Assembly: GCA_022316685.1 (NCBI GenBank)
Contig: JAKJHU010000036.1
Coordinates: 4,785,036 to 4,849,035, forward strand
Length of the DNA: 64,000 bases
Direction of reading: 5' to 3'
Origin: Progne subis subis
Taxonomy: Eukaryota; Chordata; Aves; Passeriformes; Hirundinidae
Shown here: piece by piece, positions 39,855-51,764 of the stretch
Layout: each line of letters begins with the position of its first letter
How positions within the stretch are numbered: position 1 is the first letter of the stretch
The notes under the pieces: model-generated
What the model saw: only the letters and a program-made list of their open reading frames with translations
What the model was told of the DNA's origin: nothing
Database searches by the model: none
Program-made: the position numbers and the translations under genes

Positions 39855-39905
<51 letters not shown>
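39854..39905. repeat. (CTAT)13 microsatellite
   Basis: Thirteen uninterrupted CTAT units, a likely length-polymorphic locus. The last units run into AATTAGATAG, forming a perfect 16 bp palindrome CTATCTAATTAGATAG at 39899-39914. Confidence 0.97.
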
Positions 39906-40214
39906 ATTAGATAGTAGAGTCTTAATATTTCATCCTCCTTTTGGATGACAGTTCCTTTTATTGAAATAGGAAATCAATGTTATTCAATGGAATTCACTCT
40001 GCAAATAGAAAACCACTTTAGGACTGGATAAATGGTGAGGGTTTAGGATAGTACTTTCTGTACTCTTGTCTCTCCATATTTTAAATAGGGCCATTTATCA
40101 TGGCATCTAAACAATACTCAGAACCAAAAATTCCAAAATATTTGTTATTGTTTAGGTGATGAATAACAAAAGCAAGGCATAAAACCTAAAACTTTGACAT
40201 ATGGCTTAAATGGA

Positions 40215-40310
40215 ATAAATATATGTGTTTATTGGGCAGCATTGGGTTTACAGTTGGACTCAATGATCTTGTAGCTCTTTTCCAACTTAAACAATTCTAT
40301 GATCCTATAC
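40215..40310 (+). mobile_element. CR1-type 3' tail fragment
   Basis: GTTGGACTCAATGATCTTGT, then CTCTTTTCCAACTTAAACAA and ATTCTATGATCCTATA are the last part of the 3' UTR and terminal octamer repeats of CR1. Only about 95 bp remain. It could equally be the tail of a tRNA-SINE whose head is lost. Confidence 0.75.
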
Positions 40311-40359
40311 ATTCCCATTCATGGACAGTTAAGTTATTTTACTTACACTGAAATGAATG

Positions 40360-40955
40360 TCTTGCTTATCAAGCCTGATCTCATTTTATGACAAGATAAC
40401 CCACCTAGCTGATCAAGGGAAGCCAGTAGATGTGATCTTCTTGGATTTCAGTCATGCTTTTGATACTGTCTTTTACAGAATCCTTCTGGACAGAATGTCC
40501 AGCATTCAGCTGGATAAACACATCATGGGATGGGTGAGCAACTGGTCAGGCACAAAGAGTGATGCTGACCTGTCACTAGAGGGTTCCACAGGGCTCCATC
40601 CTCAGCCCTGTTCTCATCAACAACTTCAGAAATTACTTGGAGGCAGGACTGGAAGACATACTAAGCAAGTTTGAAGATGGTATGAAACTGGTAGGAGCTG
40701 TTGAAGCTCCCTTGAAGGCATGGAGGCCTCCCCTGCAGATAGCTAATAAACCCTAATAAATTAGAGGGCTGGGCAGTCACCACTGTCTGAAGCTCAGTGT
40801 GGGAAAGTGCTGGATTCGACACTGGGATGAGCAAAACCCTGGATTTCCAAAGAGACTGGGGAATGAAGTGCTGGAAAGCAGTGCCACAGAAAAGTATCTA
40901 GGCATCCTGAGTGATGGAAAGTTGAGCATGAGTAAGCAGTGCATATTCCACTTCT
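40360..40955 (+). pseudogene. CR1 LINE fragment, reverse-transcriptase region, broken
   Basis: Translation of the plus strand gives CR1 reverse-transcriptase blocks. ISFYDKITHLADQGKPVDVI and FLDFSHAFDTVFYRILLDRM come first, then IQLDKHIMGWVSNW, a damaged SLEGSTGLHPQP where SGVPQGSVLGP is expected, KFEDGMKLVG in place of the FADD block, and finally EKYLGILSDGKLSMSKQC in another frame. The catalytic Asp pair is lost and frame changes separate the blocks. The copy stops before the C-terminal domain and has no 3' tail, so it is truncated at both ends. Confidence 0.88.
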
Positions 40956-41929
40956 TCAAAATCTGCCTCTTACAAATCCACACAGATTATAAGGTCTTTT
41001 TTTAGGTACTTTGCCAAATGATTGTATGAGGATGTGACTAATGAGGCTCTGATGCACCAAGGTGTAAGATAATTTTATGGAATTTGACTGGAGACAACTA
41101 GTTCAGGTCTATCAACACGACCAGGTGGACACATGAAATAGTTTCCAGCTCTTTAGTATCACTTTAAACTGTATGCAATATTTAAGGAAGGCTAATATTA
41201 AATAGTAGTCAATGACTCATTTCAATGACATTTTGGCTGATGATCAGCTGTATTTCCACTGTGAAATGAGGCTCTCTAACTCAGTTTTTATCTCCAGCAT
41301 AAAATAATTACTTATTGTGTACTGCAAGTCAACAAGCCTTTTAGAGGAGAATGCATATAATTCATGTGCTGGGTCATTCGTATGTCAGAAACTCAAATTA
41401 AAGGTTCTTATATAGTGAGACATCATTCACTTTGCATTTTATTGTATTCTTTTTATGTTAGGTTTGTATCAGAAAACAATGCTTCAAATTCTGGAACCAA
41501 ATGATTCAGTTCTGCAACTTCCACACAAGGACTATGTCTTCTCATTTGAAAAAAACCAAAAGTTTCTCACTGCGTTGTTTTTTTTATTATTTTAAATTAC
41601 TATACCAAATCATCCTGTCATGAATTCATGAGATTGAACACTGGGCAAACAAGGATACTTTTAGGCACTGTGGTATGAGTATTTTTGCTTGTTTACAGAA
41701 ACACAAATTGTATACTACTGGAAAAATAGTCAAAGATAATATTAATAAGAATAAAAATGTAAAGTGGGAAAAAAAAGATGAAAAATGGAAAAAAAAAAGG
41801 AAACTAAAATTGAAATTACCTAAGCAGAAGCCGAGGAAAATTTTTATGTGTCATGTTAAATTAAACTCTTCCAATATGGAAAATTCTCTTTTTTATTTAT
41901 TTGTATCACAGCAATTCCTATGAGTTCTG

Positions 41930-42437
41930 TTTGCTATTTTGGGCACCACAATATAGGAAATACATTAAGCTACTAGAGAGTGCCCAAAGGAGGGTGAGGA
42001 GGATGGTGAAAGGTCAGGAGGAGAAGTTGTATGAAGGGAGCTGAGGTCACTTGGCCTGTTCAGTCTGGAGGGGACAGATGGGAGACCTCAGTGCGGTATT
42101 CAACATCCTCACGATGGGAAGTGGAAGGGTGGGTACCGATCTCTTTCCTCTGGTGACCAGTTACAGGATCCAAGGGAATGGCCTGAAGTTGTGTCAGGGG
42201 AGGTTTAGGTTGAATATCAGTAAAAGGTTTTTCACTCAGAGGGTTGCTGGGCACTGGAGCAGGCTCCCCAGGGAAGTGGTCACGGCCCCAACCTGAGCGA
42301 GTTCAAGAAGCATTTGGACAAAGCTCTCAGGCTCATGGTGTGATTCCTGGGGTTGTCCTGCACAGGGCCAGGAGTTGGACTCAATGATGGGTTTGTTCCA
42401 AGTCAGCATATTCTACAATTGTATCATTCTGTGATTT
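41930..42437 (+). mobile_element. CR1 LINE fragment, ORF2 end and 3' UTR
   Basis: Covers the CR1 polymerase C-terminus (QRRVRRMVKGQEEKLYEG; LFPLVTSYRIQGNGLKLCQG; RFRLNISKRFFTQRVAGHW; SRLPREVV) in broken frames. The 3' UTR and tail (TTCTACAATTGTATCATTCT) follow. It is related to the copies at 200 and 43400 rather than to the one at 51765. The 5' end starts abruptly within the WAPQY-like block. Confidence 0.9.
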
Positions 42438-43399
42438 AGTACAGGTCTTCGCTGTGCACATCTGCAGTGCAAGCTGCAGGTTGAGCTCTGGTGGTGGAAG
42501 CCTGAGACAGGAGGCTTCTTTTCAGTATTTTTTTAGTGCACTTTGGTATAAACTACAAGACAACAGTTCAATTACATTTAAGAATACATACATATTTGAT
42601 GATTCCATAGTATTTATTGATTCAGAAGAATCCATGTAAGTCTAGTCTAATCAATTTAGTGATTGCTTGGAACTGTAATGGATTAATTCTTAATATCCAT
42701 TACAAATACTTCTCTTCCCTTTATTTCCTTTTGGTGTTACAGTTGCAGACAACCTGTTTGATACTACTCTACTAAAAATTTCAGAATTGGCAACTACTAA
42801 TTTAACTGATCATAGAAAAACCAAGTAATACAAAACATTGTTGTAACTGATTAATGCCAAGCTGATAGGAAAAGACAATTTTCCTTCACTATAAAAATGA
42901 CTTGGTTACACAAAATAATAAGTGAATGATATTTAAGCAGGTTATTTGGAACAGCACAAAAGCGGTTAATTAGTGTGTCAAGAAAACTTGGAGTGAAAAA
43001 AAAATAGTGTAGTTCCTGTATGAATAGCTCTTGTAGATCATGGCCTAGAAAGAAAAGCTGAAATGTACTGCCTTAATCCCTATAACCCTGAGTGAGTTAT
43101 AAGCTGTCTAATGCAATTTCTAGTAGCTCTCTGATTAATCTGGGTTGCTAAACAACAACCAAACAAAAAGCAAACAAGTCAGTGTCATGAATCAATTCTC
43201 CCTTCTCTTTAGTATTCACCCACAGCCTTCTGTATTCAACAAAAACTGGTAAAATTTCAGAATTAGACCCTTGAATAATATTAATCAATTTGAACAGAAA
43301 ATCAGATTCACCAAAAGGCATGACAGAAAAACAACTGGATGTTTACTCGTGGAATAAATTCAACTTCAGCTCTCACAATAGAGATTCAGGTTTTTAAAT

Positions 43400-43770
43400 T
43401 ACAATATGCACAGGACATCTACCCCAAGGTGTCCTCACACCACGAGCCTGAGAGCATTGTCCAAATGCTTGTTGAACTCTGGTACGCTTGGTTCTGTGAA
43501 CACTTCCCTTGGAATTCTGATGCCTTTACCAGTGGCCAACTACACTCTGAGTGAAGAACCTTTCGCTAATATCCAACCTAAACCCCACCAACACAGCTTC
43601 AGCCATTTCCTTGAGTCCTGCCACTGGTCATCAGAGAGAAGTGCAGCACCTGCCCCGCCCCTTCCCCTCATGGGGGAAGCACCTGCCCCACCCCTTCCCC
43701 TCATGGGGGAAGCTGTAGACCTGATCTACAGGTTGCTACAGACATCTCCCCTTAGGTGCAGTACCAGTTC
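43400..43770 (-). mobile_element. CR1 LINE fragment with internal 33 bp tandem repeat
   Basis: A minus-strand CR1 piece from the ORF2 end to the 3' UTR. On the minus strand the GGGTTTAGGTTGGATATTAG, AAAGGTTCTTCACTCAGAGT and CAAGCATTTGGACAATGCTC blocks are plain. Its terminal tail is missing or worn. Inside it a 33 bp unit (AGCACCTGCCCC...ATGGGGGA on plus) occurs twice in tandem, at 43645-43677 and 43678-43710, with one difference. It lies about 960 bp from the related plus-strand copy at 41930-42437, in opposite direction. Confidence 0.88.
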
Positions 43771-45699
43771 TGATTCTTCTTTCTTATAAGTGATAATATT
43801 CTGAGTGTGTTATGCTTTACAGCACAGTTACCATGTTGGTCTCTAATTTGCAGTAACTCAAGATACAGAATTTGATTGCATTTCAGTTACAGACAACAGA
43901 GAATGACTGTGTATATTAGCAGTCTCATTTGCTATTTTCTTATGCTATTTTGACTTGCTCATTGATGGTATCCTAGGTATACATTATTCAGCATTTAGTA
44001 AACTTGAGCTCATCACTTAACACATTTTGATATTTGAAACAGACAGCATTTTACTGCCCTTCTGGAACAGCTCCTGCTAAATCTATTTCTGGTTAAAACA
44101 GTATTGCTATTGTCACAGATGATTTTAACAAAGAATATAAAAGGCTTTTGAGTTGAACTTCAGAATAGTGACCATTTCTGCAAGACATCTCTGTTGACTC
44201 AATTAGAACAATATTTATACATTCTAGAATTATTTTGACCCTAAATGTAAAACCTTCGTTTTTTATAGAATATAGAAGCTTATTTAAGTCAACTCATGTT
44301 GGATACATTGGGAACAAAGTTTTGCCTGGATCATCAATGAAGAGCCAGATGGATATATTGAAGAAGATACTTATAACAGACTTTCTCTATCCACTTAAAT
44401 CCCATAATTTTAATGAAAATTTGCAAAAAACACAAATGGTGAAATCCCCATTTAAAGGAGACTGATTTGTGGATCTACAGATTTGCTACAGAACCCTGCA
44501 TGTAAGCAGGCTTGATTAAAATCCTTCTCTCAGTCCAAAAATAAACTCACTTCTTACCACCTACAAGCTTTGTGTAACAGAAGGACTGTGGTGAAGTGGC
44601 ATCCTCTTCCATGAACATGAGAAAAACAAGGTAATTTTCCCTCTGTAAGTAATATCCATGAAATCTCCTCACAGTGAACCAACAATAAACTATGTTCAGA
44701 AAAAAGGTTCCCAAGAAAATATAACTGATCTACTACTCCTTATGACTATCCACACAGAAGCAATAAATTCTTAAATTAGAACCTACTGCTCCATGGGAAG
44801 ACAAGACAGGGATGTCCCTAGAAGCTTGCTGTACACTTGCATTCGTGAAGATCATCAGCCCAAAGCAGCTACCGTCAAAATTCAAGCTTTGTGTAGCAAG
44901 ACAAAGTACCAGTACAGGCGAAAACAGAAGTCGATCCTTTGCAGATATTTTTTACTAATCAAGGATGAACTTGGCATTAGTCTTTCCTTTGATGTCAAGA
45001 AAATTCTGCCTTAAATAGGCTCACTGCCTGAGGGTTAAGAATAATGCCTTGGTTAATCAAAAAGCTACCTTAACAGTGATCTCTGGATATTTTCCTTTTG
45101 TTTTCTATATAAACAATGCAGTGGGGAAAAGAGTTACCATAACATAATCAGTATGATATATAGGACAACTTAGAAAACAGCATGGTTTCAGGCAATGATC
45201 AGGATGCTGTCACTGGTGATGGGACACAAACTGGACCAGCCGGGGTGGCAATTAAAATAGGAATGGGAACAATTGAGTAAGCCCAGAAAATAACTTTAAT
45301 AAAAGCCAGAGCCAACAAAAGGACATAAACCAAACACAGTATGGGGCAACCTCGAAAGACCCAGCAATGGGCCAAACAGAACAATGTATAGATTCTCTCC
45401 TGGACAGCAAAACAATGAGCATTATCTTATATGTAAAATGCTGTTAACCATTCATATGCAAGAACTCACAACATAACCTCATGTGGTGCAACTTCATTAA
45501 CATAATAACACCCATAATTCCATTATTCTCACCATAACCTAACAAGATATTTCCCTTCCTAGCATCTCATTTCCCATGACCTCAGATTGATGCCAACTTC
45601 ACTGTCGATCAGGGCTAACCTGCTCCCGGTCCCTGGTCACCCAATTCCCACAGGATGCACTTAATAACAACTCAGATTTTTTTCTGCTACTTACATAAT

Positions 45700-45744
45700 A
45701 AAAAAAAAACAAAAACAAAACCAAAAACAAACAAACAAACAAAA
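45700..45744. repeat. (AAAC)n and A-rich tract
   Basis: A run followed by AAAAAC and AAAC units, seen directly. Confidence 0.9.
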
Positions 45745-48390
45745 TCATAGGCAGCAGGCAAGTGTTTTCTTTTGGTTGTGGATATTTTTGTTGCTCAGTA
45801 CCAAATTCTGTATTTGAGGAAAAACTCATGAAATATCACATATGCATATGCAGCCTCACAAGAGACTTCTGATTGCACATTCATCCTGTTAACTTTGTTC
45901 CAGGTAAGGAAATAAAATCTAAAATTAAAAGTTCAAACAATAATTAGACCATTAAAATTTGTTGTTATAGACAATAAATATTTTTTAAAAATAATTATGG
46001 AAAAATACTAAAGTTTATTCTCTGAGAAAGCTAGTGCAGGGAAATAGCTATAGCATCATAGAATTTCTGTATGTTCCAGGTACTACTCCTGCATGTTCCC
46101 TGGGAGCAGGGGTGGGGGGAATGCAAGCTTAGCAATTTTGTAATTTTTAATCATTTTTACCATTTAATAATTAGTAATGCACACTCTAAGTTTAATATGG
46201 CTATTTGAAGATAGAAAATGTGAAAAGTAAAGAACAAAATCAATCTGCAAATCTGAATGACAAGTTTGAAGAAAACCCAGTTGAAGTAATGAAAATGTAA
46301 ACAGCTCCTTTACGAGCGGATAGAAGAAAATGTACTCTCATGATAAATGGAATACTTCCTGAAATATGCATTAATTTAGAAAAAATGCTTTAAACATATA
46401 GTAGGAAACTGTACTTCATTAATTAGAAGACAACTCCACCTTCTGGGTGTTATTTTGAAGAAGATGAAGATATGAGCAGCCAAATAGACCCAGAGCCACA
46501 TCAAAGGTACTCTGTTTCGGAAGGAGCTTTATTTGTTTCCATTCCTCTTAGTATTACTGTGCAGGCATGCTACTAAAACTATGCTCTCAGGCAGCCTCTC
46601 CTGCCTTGTCATAAAATACTTCTTAACGAAAACAAAGACTTGGCATAAAGCAAGACAGAAGATGGAGAGTGATGCAGGAGATAAAATGAACTGGCATTTA
46701 AGTGCATGAGTTTTAATTTACAGACATAAAGGTGAAAACCATGGGCAATACTGAGGGGACAAGGTCACCTACAACATCATTTTCGACTGACTGGGAAGGT
46801 AAGGTGCAGAAGCCAAGCATTTTTCAGTCACTAAGATGACTTGATGAAGTGTCTGTGCTGATGATTATAGCTGATAACAAGAGCCAAGAGAGTGAGACTG
46901 AAGGCAATGGTAAGGTTGTGAGCTCAGAAGGTGGAAATGAGGATGAAGCAGAGAAGCAAGAAAGAAAAGCTGAGACTGAGAGATCATTTACATGTTTATT
47001 TATCAAGCTAACTCATGCTTAGATTTACAATAAAAACTATTAAAGAAAGACGAGGAGGACTTTACAGAGGACAAGAGATCAGCAAGGAGGAAAACAGATA
47101 TGAAAACATTAGCAAGGAATTGATAAAAATATTCTATGAACATTACATTGCTTGGGGTGATGTAGAGCAGAGTAGAATGATTGCAGTAAATTGAAGCAAA
47201 GAAGAGATGGCTATTGTTTTATCTCTAGGGAAATGATAACTAAACCTATTGTTCAGAAATCTATAAAGATGTGAACTAAGTTATTCAGGATATTGAAAGA
47301 TGTCGTAAGAAGTAAATTCACAGACTATGGAGATAGGAAATTTGATGTAGAAAAGTCACACATGGAGGGAAAAAATAATTAATGGGAATCAATATATGTT
47401 TTTAATCACAGCTTTTTGTAGCAAACTGAAACCAGATCTCTACTATATTTTATTTCTGAACAGCTTTTTCATAATCATAAGAATGGCATTGTGAAGAACT
47501 TTCAGATAAAACTAGGAGAAAATTAAAACTGAGAGAACTGTAAATTACTCTGGCATAGAAATGCAGAGATTACTAGTATGAAAGCAGCTAGTGAATCCTG
47601 AAGAAGAAAGATCAATTAAAAACCATATCCTGCAAAAAAGTGGATATGGAGGAAATGTTTGCAGCTACCTCCTGTTTTACAGCAATCCATCAGGAATGTG
47701 TAAGTTTCTCCATTTTCCTTTCCAGAAGCAGAAGACAGTGCTTTCTTTACACTTCAGCTCCATTAAGGTTGAGAAATTAGACAGATAAGATCCTCAAAAA
47801 GCTCAAGTCTTTAATTATGTTGACTAACCAAATTAGTCCTTTCTTATTATGCATCTGCAGTTGCTTTCTATTTTAAAACTTGGCCAAGTTAGAGAAAGAC
47901 TTACTGGTCTAGCATTGCTTGCTTAGCATACTGAGTTTATATTTTGAGCACTTGAGGTAGAAAGATCTACATGCAACTAGGTCCCCCTCCGAACATGAGG
48001 CCCCCATATGAAGGCATTATAAACCTTTCTTACCTTGGATGAGAATGTCCACTAGGATTCAAGGCTATTACCAGCAAAATTTACCCAGGAGGAAAGGAAG
48101 ACCAACCCCCTATTTGAATATTCATTTGATAACTGGCATAATATATAAATCAAGGGTTCAGAAGGAAGGCAAGTGTGTTTAATTTATCCCAGATAACTGT
48201 GAGATGTCTCAAATGAGTGCTTTACTAAATGACTCTTAGTAATGACTCTTGACTCTTCAGGACACAGAATTTAGTCACAAGCTTAGCATTTTCTGGTCAG
48301 CGTCAGACATTCTCTAGTGGCTATCTACCATTCTGAGTTTTGCATTCAAAATAATGCCCAAGCTGTGCACCGTACAAGTTCATCCCCATT

Positions 48391-48436
48391 ACACACACAC
48401 ACACACACACATGCACCCACCCACCCACACACCCCC
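48391..48436. repeat. (AC)10 and CACC-rich microsatellite
   Basis: Ten AC units, then ATGCACCCACCCACCCACAC, seen directly. The CA repeat is likely variable in length. Confidence 0.95.
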
Positions 48437-48479
48437 TCTAAAATTTAAGCTTCAGGTACTCAAAATCAGTTGTGAATTT

Positions 48480-48965
48480 ATGCAACTTTGTAGCTTAGAT
48501 CAAACTACAGTGAAAAGGGCTGTGAGAAGTGGGTGCCCACAGCCCCTTCACTCAGGAGCTGCACTCAAGCTGAATCTGCTGTAGCTGTGCACGGCTATGT
48601 ATTTTGGTTTTCTGAACCTTGACCTGCGGATTCCAGTTAACGATTTAATGACCTTGGACCTACCTTATCACTATGGGCTTTCCTGGAAAGCAGAACCACT
48701 GGACCAGATCCTGACCCTGATGCTTTGACTTCTTGGCTTGATGTCAGATCTGCCTCATTGTTATGGACTTGTCTGCTGTTATGGAATATTAGCTGGGTCT
48801 GGCTACCATCACAGACCTTCTCTGCTCTTCTTGTCTGGATGCTATGGGACCTCACCTTTGCCAGTGAGGCCAGAGTGTACCCCCTGCTGTCTCCTGTTTT
48901 CTTTCACAGAGCAGCCTACTCCTGCTTCCCCCTGAACCCAGCAGCTAATAAGCATATGCTGGAAC
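48480..48965 (+). repeat. Unclassified repeat-like block
   Basis: A GC-richer block bounded by AT-rich DNA, with imperfect internal repeats of a CTRCCTYATYRYTATGGRCTT-like motif at about 48660 and 48750 and a shorter TGTTATGGAATATTAG version at about 48777. The composition and the AATAAG near the end suggest an old LTR or another interspersed repeat, but I cannot name it. Overlapping open frames on both strands look incidental. Confidence 0.35.
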
Positions 48966-49085
48966 ACTAAATGCCTTCTGGACAGGCTTGAGCAGAGTCA
49001 CACAGAAAATATGAAACAGAATTGTTAGGAACAGAGATCTCCTGTCTCACAGGAGCCTCACAATTTCATATTGAGACCATGATTT

Positions 49086-49170
49086 TAACCTACCTCGCAG
49101 GAGTTCATAACTAGGTCTTTGTATTCTGGAGGCATGTCTAATTCATCTTGAATATTCTCCATGGAGGACA
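49086..49170 (-). other. Exon-like open segment, unidentified
   Basis: On the minus strand an open stretch reads LMSSMENIQDELDMPPEY then KDLVMNSCE. It is bordered by AATCCAG upstream (a weak acceptor) and GCGAG/gtaggt downstream (a good donor). It is open for about 7 more codons upstream. It matches no part of ADGRB3 I know. If spliced in this frame it would end on a whole codon, which does not suit the phase-1 acceptor at 38188. It may be an alternative or terminal exon, part of another transcript, or chance. Confidence 0.25.
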
Positions 49171-51764
49171 TTAACTGGATTAAGATTTGCTTAAGGGATT
49201 ATAAAAGGTTGTCCTGGGGCACTGTGAAATATAATTGTCAAGATAATGCACACATGCTTTATTTAGATTGTTTACATCATGATGGCAGAACAAAGCCCAG
49301 TACCTCAGTGGGACATATAGACGCTATCCAATCTAAGCAGTAAGTAATACTAATTAGACTGAGTTTGATTTACTTGTTCACATTGTTGAATTCTAAATTA
49401 ACTTTAATAACTTGGGAGAAATATCTCAGTGTTATTATGGTCATTTCAATAAAACAACCGCACAATGAGGAGATGCTTAAAAAAAGAAAATTTGGCCTAT
49501 AAAGAATGACAGAACTTGGTTATTATGAGCTGTTATAACGCAATCACATGAATCACTGTGGCATGTGGACCTTGTGCTCAGCTCTTGTTATCTAATTCTG
49601 GTCATCCCATCTCCAGCATCCCCAGCTTCTTCGCTCTCACTTCCCCCAAATGAGAGGCTTTCTCGTTTATCAAAAGCTGTGGGAGTAGGAATCAAAAAAG
49701 ATCCAAGCATCAAAGAAAGAAATGGAAACAAACAGTCAACTAGTCAGCTAAGTCAGATGTTACACCATTACTGTTTCCCTTGTCAGAATTCAGGTGTCTT
49801 ACATTTTCATTCATTTTGAGTGCAGTTGACAGAGAAGACAGAGATGCCTCATCAGGGTTGCTTGTGTTGCCTTCTCAGGGTTTTAAAAAATCATTTGAAT
49901 TTTGATGCACAGTGAGCTTAAACTGAATACAGGAATACCGGATTAACCCTTGCTTGTACTGATGACTACATAAAATACACATTATTACTGACTTCAATGC
50001 CAAAATTAAAACATAGAATATGGTCAAAATAATAAACTCAAGATGTAACATTATACCTGCATCAGAGAGGCTTCTAAGTCTTAAAAAGAGTCTATTTGGA
50101 TTCAGACCAAATTATCAGATGCCTTCAGCATGCCTTTGGTTTGCTTTTACATGCAGTAGAGAATGACAACTTTGGACAGTTAATGTGTAGAAAGTACTGT
50201 GATTAAGGAAACATCTCAGGTTTCCCTGAGGCATGACAGAAACAGTCATAAGGAGCTGCCATTGCACCTGGCTCCACGACACTTGCATTCCTAACACAGG
50301 CACTGGATGGGCCTCTGCTCTCTCTTTGGCACTATATTCTACCTGCAACCTATTTTCTGTTACAGTTATTTCAATACAAATTTGGGGTTTATTGCTATTG
50401 TTCTTTCTTCAGTTTCTTGTTCTGTTCATTGCAGTATGTTTATGAAATATTTATTCAGAATAGGAATCACCCAAACTGGAACTATACTGCTTCACTGAAC
50501 TATCCCTTATTTCCTGGAAATATTGTCTGTAGGTAGAAGCTCTGTAAAGTTAAAATGTGATTCTACATTGTGCAATATTCCAGAAAACACAATTATACCT
50601 ATGAGCTAAAGTGGAAAGGAAGAGTTTGTGTATGTCATTACATAAAAAATCATGGCAATTTTTTTTTTTTAAAAGCAGTATCATGAACATGTAATATGGA
50701 AATAAGAAGCACGGATAGAATTTTTGTTTTCTATTGATCAACAGTTTTTGCAACCCACCAACACAACAAAATGGCTACAATTAATTTCCAGTACCTGAAA
50801 GTCCTAACAAAGAGCTACTGAATGTATATGCCAGAGAAGCTATAAATTTTAGTGAAAATGTTTGCAAATTATTTTTAAAAAATAATCTATATATTTAGTC
50901 TTTCAGAATTATTCAGTGTCAAGTATGCTACACCTGAGCCCGGTTCTGCTATTACTGCCATTTCTTATTGTGGGTAACTGTAATTTTCTCCACAGCTGTA
51001 TCTAGGAGATAGCCAGAAAAAAACCCAAAAGATTTCTTGCCTTCCGATAGTTTTTGTATTATAATCTGTAGTCAAGATGGCTTTCCTACTACAAATCATA
51101 CCCTGGAGAACTGGACAATCGAAACATGCAACTTATATGTGGTGCTTCTTCCCCACCATATCCTGATTATAGCATTGTTACCCAACAAATAGTATTTCAC
51201 AAGAGTCTGGAAAGAAAATTGCTTTTTTCCCCCCTTTAGTTATTTTCCTGTCTTTGCACTGTGTTATTTTTTCAGTACTATTGCTTTTATAGAATATTTT
51301 ATATGTAATAAATGAGTTTTCTGTCTCTAATCCCAAAACATCTGAATGGTGCTTTATTGGAAACTAAACTGACTGCACTCTGGTGGCAAACATTCAAAAT
51401 AAAATTTCCAAACTGAACAAAAACCAAACAAAGTTAGAGGTCAATGTAAGGATGCTCAGTTATTGGGTAATATTTCAAAACAGTCCCTTTTTTTCCAGAA
51501 GCACAGATGTGGTCAGCATAATCTGGACCAATCTTAATGTGAACTGCGGCTATTAATGAAATCTTTATGATTAAAAAATCTGTGTTTTACAGTTCTAATA
51601 AGTCTATTGCAAAGGGACATTTGCATTGCAGTGAACCATTTTCAAAAGGTGCTCAAAGTCATCATTCAGTGCATGTGCTGAGGCAACATACTGGTTTCAG
51701 TGCTTGGAGAAAGAACCGAATTGGACACAGAATAATTTTTTTCCCCAAAAGTTACACAGTCACA

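Noticed and set aside
41675..41923. Lys-rich 82-codon plus-strand frame
   Set aside because: It comes from A-rich low-complexity sequence and has no recognisable domain.
45199..45384. Hydrophobic 61-codon minus-strand frame resembling membrane segments
   Set aside because: T-rich DNA gives Leu/Phe/Val-rich frames by chance; no family match, start context or splice signals support it.
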